This document shows positions 57,650 through 64,000 of a stretch of 64,000 nucleotides of DNA, in pieces. A program made the position numbers and the translations under genes. The stretch comes from Pseudonocardia sp. (lineage in GTDB: Bacteria > Actinomycetota > Actinomycetes > Mycobacteriales > Pseudonocardiaceae). The notes beneath the pieces were generated by a model, which worked only from the letters and a program-made list of their open reading frames with translations, searched no databases and was not told where the DNA came from. Position 1 is the first letter of the stretch. Each line of letters begins with the position of its first letter. The stretch is from assembly GCF_029263155.1 (NCBI RefSeq), contig NZ_JAJCYB010000008.1, positions 1 to 64,000 of the forward strand, in the 5' to 3' direction.

Positions 57650-58720
57650 ATGGTGAACGTGCGCGGTGAGGACGTGTTGCTGCCCACCACGATCGTCGGG
57701 TCGTACCCGAGACCGCAGTTCCTGCGCGGCAAGGTGTTCCCGATCGGGGGCGTGCATTCCCCGGAGTTCCCCGACTTCGAGACCAGAGCGCTCTACCGCA
57801 ACGCCGTGGCACTGGCGATCAAGGACATGACCGACGCCGGGCTCGACATCGTCACCGACGGTTGCCAGCACTACGAGATGGAGAGCGACTACGAGCAGGG
57901 CGAGATCTTCCACTACTACCTCGACCGCCTGGAGGGCTTCGTGCCCTACGGCGACCGGATCAACGCAGGCGAGTTCCACGAGCTGCCGATCTACAAGCCC
58001 ACGTGCGTCGGGCCGATCGGCTGGCGACGGCCGATCTTCAAGCCGATGGTCGAGGCGGTGGTCGAGCAGACCGACAAGCCGAACAAGATCCAGGCCGCGG
58101 TCGGGCCGGCCACGATGGCCGCGATGATCACCGACCACCACTACGGGGACATCAAGGCGTTGGCGAACGACCTGGCCCGCGCGCTGAACGTCGAGCTGAA
58201 GGACATGGTAGCCCGCGGCGCCGAGATGGTGCAGTTCGCCGAGGTCCTGACGTTCTTCGACCCGGCCGACTGGGTGATCGAGGCGATCAACATCGCGTTC
58301 GAGGGTGTGGAGGCCTTCAAGGTGGTGCACATCTGCTACGGCCAGCTGGAGGGTCAGCCCGGCGTGATCGAGATGCGCGGGGCCAAGCTGTTCCCCTGGC
58401 TGTGGGACCTGGACTGCGACCAGATCCAGTACGAGATGGCCAGCCACGGCTTCAGCGACCTCGACATCAAGGCGATCGAATCCATCCCGGCCGACAAGGC
58501 CTTCGGCGTCGGCGTGATCAACGGCAAGAGCCTGGTGGTCGAGACCCCCGAGCAGGTGGCCGAGGGCATCCGGAAGGTGTTGACGGTCGTGCCACCGGAG
58601 CGGCTGTCGGTGTTCAACGACTGCACGCTCACCGGGATCAAGCACATCGTCGCGAAGCGCAAGCTCCAGTCGATGGTGAAAGGCACGCAGATGGTCCGAG
58701 ACGCGCTGATCGGCAGCTGA
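57650..58720 (+). CDS. epoxyalkane:CoM transferase-like protein, copy 6
   Basis: 356 aa, short subtype. ATG after CAGGAGG. Opens VLLPTTIVGSYPRPQFLRGK; His-Cys motif VVHICYGQLEGQPG; the third zinc ligand Cys is kept in FNDCTLTGIKHIVAKRK, though the following Gly of the other copies is Thr. Most similar to copy 3. Ends at a strong bidirectional hairpin. Confidence 0.83.
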   Translation: MVNVRGEDVLLPTTIVGSYPRPQFLRGKVFPIGGVHSPEFPDFETRALYRNAVALAIKDMTDAGLDIVTDGCQHYEMESDYEQGEIFHYYLDRLEGFVPYGDRINAGEFHELPIYKPTCVGPIGWRRPIFKPMVEAVVEQTDKPNKIQAAVGPATMAAMITDHHYGDIKALANDLARALNVELKDMVARGAEMVQFAEVLTFFDPADWVIEAINIAFEGVEAFKVVHICYGQLEGQPGVIEMRGAKLFPWLWDLDCDQIQYEMASHGFSDLDIKAIESIPADKAFGVGVINGKSLVVETPEQVAEGIRKVLTVVPPERLSVFNDCTLTGIKHIVAKRKLQSMVKGTQMVRDALIGS

Positions 58721-58724
58721 GGCA

Positions 58725-58764
58725 GGCCCGTCCACGCCGTGTGATCCGCCGGCGTGGACGGGCC
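58725..58764. terminator. strong bidirectional hairpin terminator
   Basis: GGCCCGTCCACGCC (58725-58738), 12-base loop, GGCGTGGACGGGCC (58751-58764): a perfect 14-bp stem between the convergent copy 6 and dehalogenase-like genes. Confidence 0.88.
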
Positions 58765-58773
58765 CTTCGCAGG

Positions 58774-59685
58774 TCAGCGACGGGCACCCGCCACGCTCAG
58801 CGCGAAGTCCGCGACGATCCGGCCCAGCTCGGCGCCCGCGTCCTCGGGCAGGTTGTGCCCGGCGTCGAGGCGCACGTGCTGCTGCCCCTTCGCCCCGGGA
58901 ACCAGCGCGTGGAACATCTCGTCGGCACCGCGGGTGACGGCGTCCTGCTCGCCCCAGACGGTGAGGAACGGCCGCTCCCAGCCCGACAGCACCCCACGGG
59001 CGGCACGGACCGCGTCCGAGGCCGGGTCGTCGGGCCGGATCGGCACCAGCACCGGGAACACCCGTGCCCCCGCCTTGTGGCTCTCGTCGGGATACGGGGC
59101 GTCGTAGGTGGCGCGGACCCGGTCCCCGGGATCGGTCGCGCAGCCGTTCAGGACGATCTCGCCGACCGGCAGCTCGGGCACCGACTGGGAGTACTCCAGC
59201 CACGAGCGGAACGCGTCGTTGGGCTCCATGTCACCGGTCGGGAAGCCGTGGTTGCAGGCCACGTAGGACGACGCGAAACCTGGTGACTGCGCCACCAGCC
59301 GAAGCCCCAGCAGCCCTCCCCAGTCCTGCCCGACCACGGTGGCCCCCGCGATACCCACCCGGGCGACGAACTCCGCGAGCCAGTCCACATGTGACTGGTA
59401 GGTGTAGTCCGCGGTGCCGCCAGGCTTGTCGGAGCGGCCGAACCCGACGAGGTCCGGCACGACCGCGCGCAGGCCGGCCGCGACCAGCTCCGGGACCGTG
59501 TGCCGGTAGAGATAGGACCAGGTGGGCTCGCCGTGCAGCAGCAGCACCACCGGCCCGGAGCGGGGTCCCTCGTCCACGTAGTGCATGCGCAGCGCGTCGC
59601 CCGCTCCGATCCCGACGTAGTGCGGGACGAACGGGTAGTCGGGCAGCTCCGCGAAGCGCTCATCAGGGGTTCTCAGCACGTCCAT
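58774..59685 (-). CDS. haloalkane dehalogenase-like alpha/beta hydrolase
   Basis: 303 aa. Opening domain LLLHGEPTWSYLYRHTVPEL and VVPDLVGFGRSDKPGG match haloalkane dehalogenases. Nucleophile Asp with the halide-binding Trp in VVGQDWGGLLGLR, catalytic His in LDAGHNLPED, likely acid in the 230-260 region. These enzymes hydrolyse C-halogen bonds to alcohols; relatives include epoxide hydrolases, but the HGEPTWSYLYR oxyanion region favours dehalogenase. Start ATG at 59685, convergent with copy 6. Could extend the pathway to chlorinated alkanes or alkenes. Confidence 0.87.
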   Translation of the reverse strand: MDVLRTPDERFAELPDYPFVPHYVGIGAGDALRMHYVDEGPRSGPVVLLLHGEPTWSYLYRHTVPELVAAGLRAVVPDLVGFGRSDKPGGTADYTYQSHVDWLAEFVARVGIAGATVVGQDWGGLLGLRLVAQSPGFASSYVACNHGFPTGDMEPNDAFRSWLEYSQSVPELPVGEIVLNGCATDPGDRVRATYDAPYPDESHKAGARVFPVLVPIRPDDPASDAVRAARGVLSGWERPFLTVWGEQDAVTRGADEMFHALVPGAKGQQHVRLDAGHNLPEDAGAELGRIVADFALSVAGARR

Positions 59686-59944
59686 CGGCCCGACGCTAGG
59701 CAGCGCGCGGCCCGGTCGGCGACCCCCGGCGAGGGCCATGGCGCAGCGCCGCTCGGCCTCCCGGGATCAACCGCCGCCGCGCGCGGACCGCTCGCGGCCG
59801 CCGGGCGCGGGCCGCTCCGGGTACCGGACCCAGCGGGCTCAACGGCCGCCGGGATTGGCCCCGCCGGGATGTGGGGCGCGCGCGGGGCGACGGCGACGAT
59901 GGCTGCCGCAACCGATCCGGGGCCGCAGAGATGGGACGGGACTG

Positions 59945-60781
59945 ATGGGACGCTTCGACGACAAGGTCGTTTTCGTGACGGGCGGCGCGAAGGGTCAGGG
60001 ACGGTCGCACGCGCTGGCCTTCGCCAAGGAGGGCGCCGACATCGTCGTCTGCGACATCGCCCGGCAGATCGGGTCGATCCCGCACACGATGGGCACGCGG
60101 GCCGATCTCGACGAGACCGCCCGGATGGTGGAGAAGCTCGACCAGCGCTGCCTGGCAGTCACCGCCGACGTGCGGAGCACCGAGGAGATCAACGCCGCGG
60201 TCGATCAGGCGGTGACCGAGCTGGGCCGCGTGGACGTCCTGCTCGCCAACGCCGGCGTGCTGTCGCTGACCCCGGTCGCCGAGATGACCGACGAGCAGTT
60301 GAGCGACGTGGTCGACACCGACCTCATGGGCGTGTTCAAGGCGATGCGGGCGGTCATCCCGCACATGGTCGCCCAGGGATCGGGGCGGATCATCGCCACG
60401 TCCTCGATGGCGGGCCGCACCGGCCTGCCGACCGTCGCGCACTACTGCGCCGCGAAATGGGGCGTGATCGGCCTGGTGAAGTCGGTGGCCCGGGAGGTGG
60501 CCGCGAGCGGTGTGACCGTCAATTGCGTCTGCCCAACCAACGTGGACACCGACATGATCCACAACGAGCCGTTCTACGCGCTGTTCGCACCCGGGGTCGA
60601 GCGCCCGAGCCGCGAGGACGTCATCCCCGGGTTCACCTCGCTCAACGCCGTGCCGGTGCCGTGGATCGAGGCGATCGACATCTCCAACGCGATGATGTTC
60701 CTGGCCTCCGCCGAGGCCCGCTACATCACCGGCGAGGCCCTGCACGTGTCGGCGGGCTGGAACGCGTTCAACACCGCGTGA
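59945..60781 (+). CDS. mycofactocin-type SDR oxidoreductase
   Basis: 278 aa. The opening VTGGAKGQGRSHALAFAKEGAD and VCDIARQIG carry the pattern of the mycofactocin-coupled SDR family, which holds its NAD tightly and passes electrons to mycofactocin. Catalytic Ser in ATSSMAGRTG, Tyr-x3-Lys in HYCAAK, LLANAGV, and CPTNVDTDM after the motif. Oxidises an alcohol; 2-hydroxyalkyl-CoM is a possible substrate given the pathway, since known hydroxypropyl-CoM dehydrogenases are also SDRs, but that is inference. The first of a unit with two MoxR-type genes; its stop overlaps the next start (GTGA). Confidence 0.87.
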   Translation: MGRFDDKVVFVTGGAKGQGRSHALAFAKEGADIVVCDIARQIGSIPHTMGTRADLDETARMVEKLDQRCLAVTADVRSTEEINAAVDQAVTELGRVDVLLANAGVLSLTPVAEMTDEQLSDVVDTDLMGVFKAMRAVIPHMVAQGSGRIIATSSMAGRTGLPTVAHYCAAKWGVIGLVKSVAREVAASGVTVNCVCPTNVDTDMIHNEPFYALFAPGVERPSREDVIPGFTSLNAVPVPWIEAIDISNAMMFLASAEARYITGEALHVSAGWNAFNTA

Positions 60782-61693
60782 GGACGATCCCGGCCGAGGC
60801 CCGCACGTCGGACCCCGGCGACGGCCTCGACATCACGCAGCGCTACCTCGCAGTCCGCGACCTGGTCGTGGGCCGCGAGGAGCAGGTGCGCAGCGTGCTG
60901 GCCGTGCTGGCCGCCGGGCGCGACCTGCTGCTGGAGGGCCCGCCGGGCACCAGCAAGTCCACGATCCTGCGGGCGATCACCGGCCACTACGGCATCCCGC
61001 TGGTGTTCGTCGAGGGCAACGCCGACCTCACCCCGCAGAAGCTGATCGGCTACCACGACCCGGCCCGGGTGCTGCGGCACGGCTACCGGCCCGAGGACTT
61101 CGTGGCAGGCCCGCTGCCCGACGCCATGGCGCGCGGCGGGTTCCTCTACATCGAGGAGTTCAACCGGGTCCCGGAGGACACCCTCAACGCCATGCTCACC
61201 GCGATGGCCGAGCGGGAGCTGACCGTGCCGAGGGTCGGGCGGATCCCGGCGCTGGACTCCTTCCGGCTGGTCGTGGCGATGAACCCGTTCGACAACGTGG
61301 GGACGTCCAGGGTCAGCGTCTCGATCTACGACCGGCTCTGTCGCCTCGCAGTCGGCTACCAGTCCGCGGCCGAGGAGCGGGAGATCGTCGCACTGCGCAC
61401 CGGCTGCGCGCCGTCCTCGGACGTCGTGGCGCTCGCCGTCGAGCTGGTGCGGGCCAGCCGCGAGCACCCCGACCTGCGAACGGGTTCCTCGGTGCGGGGG
61501 CGCGATCGATCTCGTGCTGGTCGCCCGGCAGCTCGCCGCGATCGGCGCCCTGCCCTTCGAGCGCCCGGACGTGGACGCGGTGCTGCTCGACGCCGCCCGC
61601 CTCGCCCTGTCCAGCAAGATCGCGGTGGTGGATGCGGCCGAGCGCACGCCGGAGGACGTCATCACCGAGCTCGTGTCCGGCCGGGTCCGGTGA
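60778..61693 (+). pseudogene. MoxR-family AAA+ ATPase, frameshifted in a G-run
   Basis: From GTG 60778: VGREEQVRSVLAVLAAGRDL, Walker A LLLEGPPGTSKSTILRAITG, Walker B GGFLYIEEFNRVPEDTLNAM and RLVVAMNPFDNVG sensor. The frame breaks in GGGGG at about 61496-61500 (SSVRG); removing one G gives AIDLVLVARQLAA and an end at TGA 61691, a 304-residue protein of normal size. As read, the shifted frame runs on in frame with the next gene, so a fused product would be made. Likely either a sequencing error or a recent inactivation. Confidence 0.87.
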
Positions 61694-63600
61694 TGCCAGG
61701 GTCCGCGCCGGTGCCGCTGGTCGGCCGCCGGGCCGAGCGCCGCATGCTCGTCGCCGGACTGCGGGCCGGGCGTGACCTGCTCGTCGAGGGCCCGGCGGGC
61801 ACCGGGAAGTCGCTGCTGGTCCGGGACGTGGCCGCGGCGCTCGAACGCCGGATGCTCGTCGTCGAGGGCAGTGCGGCGATCACCGCGGGCGCGCTGCTGG
61901 GCCACCACGACCCCGCGCACGTGATGCGCCGCGGCTTCGACGCCGCGGGCTTCGTGGACGGACCGCTGCTCGTCGCCATGCGCCGGGGCTGGCTGCTGCA
62001 CGTCGAGGAGGCCAACCGGATGCCCCCGGGGATGCTCGACCTGCTCCTCGGGCCGCTCGACGAGCGGCGCATCGCGGTGCCCAGGGTGGGCGAGGTGGGC
62101 GCCGCACCCGGCTTCGGCCTGGTGGCCACGGCCAACGACGGCGACCCAGGTGGCACCCACCCGCTCGGCCGGGCGTTCGCCGAGCGGCTGGTGCGGCTGC
62201 GCCTTCACCAGCAGCGGGCCGAGGAGGAGCGGACCATTCTGCGCCGCCACGATCCGGCCACGCCCGCGTGGCTGGTCGGGATGGCGGTGACCGTCGGGCG
62301 CGCCACCCGCGAGCACCCCGACCTGGTCCGGGGCGCCTCGGTTCGGGGGTCGATCGATCTCGCGGCGGTGGCCCGGCAGCTCGCCCGGCTCGAGGACGTC
62401 GACCTGCGCGACCGCGACCCCGCCTCGCTCGACGTGGTGATCCGCGCGGCACTGGTCGCGCTCTCGGGCCGGGTCGCCGTCCGGGACGCGGGCGGGCGCA
62501 GCGCCGAGGACGTGATCCGCGAGATCTGGGAGGACGAGGCCGTCGTGCGGGTGGCCGCCGCGGCCGGCTCGGCGGCAGCGGTGGCGCTGCCCTCGGCGAT
62601 CGTCCGGCGGGGCACCCGGCCGGCGTGGGTGCGCGACGCCGGGCCGGACCGGACGGTCGAGCCGTCCCGCCGGTCCCCCGGCGAGCCGGGCGCCGGGGCC
62701 GGCGGCGCGGCGCAGGTGTCCCGCTCGGTGGCCGGGGACACCGCGGGGTCGACGGACCCGGGGAACACCCTCCCACCGGGAGGGACGGCCCTCACCGACC
62801 AGGAGCTCGATGACCTCACCGACCTCGTCACGGGTTCCGCCGGGCGGGCGACCCGGCGGCACCACCGCCGCCGCCTCGCCGGTATCGATCCCGCGCTGGT
62901 CCACCGGCTGGCGATGCAGATCGTCGTGCGGCGCGCCCGGCAAACCCGGGGCAGGCGCGGCACCGGCACGCTGCGACCTGCCCGGTTCCGCTTCCAGTCC
63001 GACGACCTCGACCTGGACCGCAGCCTCGAGGAGCTCGCCGCCAACCCCTACCCCGGCCACGAGGACATCTGGGTGCAGGAACGCTCCGCGGGCCGCCGCG
63101 GCGTCGCGCTGATGCTCGACGTGAGCGGCTCGATGCGCGGCGCCCCGCTCATCCGGGCGGCGCTGGCCGCCGCGTCGGCCGCGGCGGCGACCGCCGGGCG
63201 GGACGACCTCGCGACGGTGCTGTTCTGGAGCCGGGTCGCCGTCGTCACCTCGGTCGAGAACCCGCAACCGGTGACCCGGGTCGTCGAGGATGTGCTCGCC
63301 GTCCGCCCGGAGGGGCTCACCGACATCTCGCTCGGGCTGGTGACCGGCCTTCGCCTGCTCGAACCGTCCCGGGCGCGGGACAAGATCGGCATCCTGGTCA
63401 CCGACGGGGTGAGCAACCACGGCGGGGATCCGGCGACCGTCGCGCGGCGCTTCCCGCGCCTGCACGTGCTCGCGACGGCCACGGCGCAGGCCCGGCTGCA
63501 GGCCTGCGGACGGCTCGCGGCGGCCGGGCACGGCGAGTGCGTCCCGGTGCCGGGGATCGACGACATCCCGGATGCGCTGACCCGTTGCCTGAACAGCTGA
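61693..63600 (+). CDS. fused MoxR-type ATPase and von Willebrand A protein
   Basis: 635 aa. First half is a second MoxR ATPase: LVEGPAGTGKSLLVRDVAAA (Walker A), LLHVEEANRMPPGMLDLLLG (Walker B), VATANDGDPGG. A low-complexity linker (about 320-390) joins a C-terminal VWA domain with a complete MIDAS: DVSGSMRG, the Thr in EGLTDISLG, and VTDGVSNHGG. MoxR/VWA pairs remodel proteins or load metals into enzymes (for example CbbQ/O, CoxD/E, NorQ/D). Here both are fused. ATG overlaps the MoxR stop (TGATG). The partner enzyme is unknown; it may be the SDR, the diiron monooxygenase or RuBisCO. Confidence 0.88.
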   Translation: MPGSAPVPLVGRRAERRMLVAGLRAGRDLLVEGPAGTGKSLLVRDVAAALERRMLVVEGSAAITAGALLGHHDPAHVMRRGFDAAGFVDGPLLVAMRRGWLLHVEEANRMPPGMLDLLLGPLDERRIAVPRVGEVGAAPGFGLVATANDGDPGGTHPLGRAFAERLVRLRLHQQRAEEERTILRRHDPATPAWLVGMAVTVGRATREHPDLVRGASVRGSIDLAAVARQLARLEDVDLRDRDPASLDVVIRAALVALSGRVAVRDAGGRSAEDVIREIWEDEAVVRVAAAAGSAAAVALPSAIVRRGTRPAWVRDAGPDRTVEPSRRSPGEPGAGAGGAAQVSRSVAGDTAGSTDPGNTLPPGGTALTDQELDDLTDLVTGSAGRATRRHHRRRLAGIDPALVHRLAMQIVVRRARQTRGRRGTGTLRPARFRFQSDDLDLDRSLEELAANPYPGHEDIWVQERSAGRRGVALMLDVSGSMRGAPLIRAALAAASAAAATAGRDDLATVLFWSRVAVVTSVENPQPVTRVVEDVLAVRPEGLTDISLGLVTGLRLLEPSRARDKIGILVTDGVSNHGGDPATVARRFPRLHVLATATAQARLQACGRLAAAGHGECVPVPGIDDIPDALTRCLNS

Positions 63601-63655
63601 GACCGACGACAGTGTGGCTGCCGGGCACGAGGGGGTGCCGGCTCGAGGTGATGAG

Positions 63656-64000
63656 ATGGCCATGAGCGATGAGCGCAGCGCCTCTGTCCGGCAGGCCTGG
63701 GAGGGCTTCCTGGAGTCGGGCCGGGAGCCGAGCGACGTCCGTCCGAACATCGCCGCGTCCTGGCGGCGCAGCCAGCTCTCGCGGGTGGCCCCCGACGACG
63801 CCGACTTCCCCTGGCTGCCGACCGACGCCAAGTCCCGGCTGGTGTCGGCCGCCGAGCCTGTGCTCAACCGGTTCGCGATGAGCCTGCCGGGAACGAACGT
63901 CTGCATCGTCCTCGCGGACCGGCGGGCGCGGATCGTCGGCCGGTGGGTCGGCGATCCCAGCCTCGAGCGCCACCTCACCGCCTCGTCGATCGATCGGGGT
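63656..64000 (+). CDS. AcoR-like transcriptional activator, N-terminal part (cut by window end)
   Basis: Frame open from ATG 63656 to the window edge, GAGG nine bases upstream. It reads RQAWEGFLESGREPSDVRPN then IAASWRRSQLSRVAPDDADF, SAAEPVLNRFAMSLPGTN and VCIVLADRRARIVGRWVGDP. The V-R-P-x-I-x-x-S-W-x-R-S motif and the following GAF-like stretch are typical of AcoR/MimR-type activators of alcohol and alkane/propane oxygenase operons in actinomycetes. The GAF remainder and the HTH_8 domain lie beyond the window. Confidence 0.78.
   Translation, partial: MAMSDERSASVRQAWEGFLESGREPSDVRPNIAASWRRSQLSRVAPDDADFPWLPTDAKSRLVSAAEPVLNRFAMSLPGTNVCIVLADRRARIVGRWVGDPSLERHLTASSIDRG

Noticed and set aside
21418..58720. 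Calling the six EaCoMT-like genes true methionine synthases (MetE)
   Set aside because: They lack the N-terminal half of MetE, are 346-373 residues long and sit in a CoM-reductase/monooxygenase context; a methyl-transfer role remains possible for single copies but is less likely.
59500..63600. A single 1366-residue open frame spanning the SDR region and both ATPase genes
   Set aside because: The first 426 codons are out of frame with the SDR, and the middle is the wrong frame of the first MoxR gene after the G-run. The real genes are the SDR (59945), MoxR (60778, frameshifted) and MoxR-VWA (61693).
60778..63600. Assigning the MoxR/VWA genes as the RuBisCO activase pair CbbQ/CbbO
   Set aside because: The RuBisCO here is red type with its own CbbX, and the genes lie 55 kb away beside an SDR.
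60721..63978. A 1085-residue minus-strand frame
   Set aside because: Antisense to the ATPase genes, low-complexity His/Arg/Gly composition typical of a mirror frame in high-GC DNA, no family recognised.

Overview
The window is 64 kb of very GC-rich DNA. It has actinomycete features: frequent GTG starts, PucR/CdaR-type GAF regulators, MEDS proteins, a mycofactocin-type SDR and a VapBC45-like remnant. A Pseudonocardiaceae-type actinomycete is my best guess, by inference rather than from a marker gene. I see no rRNA, tRNA or CRISPR array.

Region 1 (1-11.8 kb) is a Calvin-Benson-Bassham island. It holds red-type RuBisCO (cbbL, cbbS) with its activase CbbX, two class I fructose-bisphosphate aldolases (one lacking the Schiff-base lysine), a GAF histidine kinase/NarL regulator pair, then an operon rpe-tkt-cbbY-gap. 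Phosphoribulokinase and a LysR-type CbbR are not in the window. Region 2 (11.8-15.1 kb) is a graveyard: a TOTE-primase fragment, a VapB45-like antitoxin with a gutted toxin, an ISAs1 transposase remnant and a kelch-protein fragment.

Region 3 (15.1-64 kb) looks like an alkene/epoxide assimilation island built around coenzyme M (CoM). A diiron alkene/toluene-type monooxygenase operon (39.4-44.8 kb) would make epoxides. Six proteins of the cobalamin-independent methionine synthase II-like fold, the family of epoxyalkane:CoM transferase, are scattered through the region. A 2-oxopropyl-CoM reductase/carboxylase (35.5 kb) keeps the CoM-binding residues and could carboxylate the resulting ketone thioether. 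Accessory enzymes include an SDR, an acyl-CoA ligase, a phytanoyl-CoA-type dioxygenase, a thiamine-dependent E1 pair, an FMN hydroxy-acid oxidase, a haloalkane dehalogenase-like hydrolase and an epoxide hydrolase split by an IS256-family element. The monooxygenase operon ends with two unusual small genes: a divergent ribosomal-protein-L22-like protein and a MIP18/PaaD-type protein.

Regulation is dense. There are four GAF-PucR regulators, two of them directly preceded by a MEDS (DcmR sensory) protein, plus an AraC protein and an AcoR-like activator at the right edge. A recurring element (TTTTGnCC...CCGGACATG) lies about 65-75 bp upstream of several catabolic genes. Five genes or pseudogenes carry indels, several next to G-runs, and each is restored by single-base corrections; these may be sequencing errors rather than true decay.
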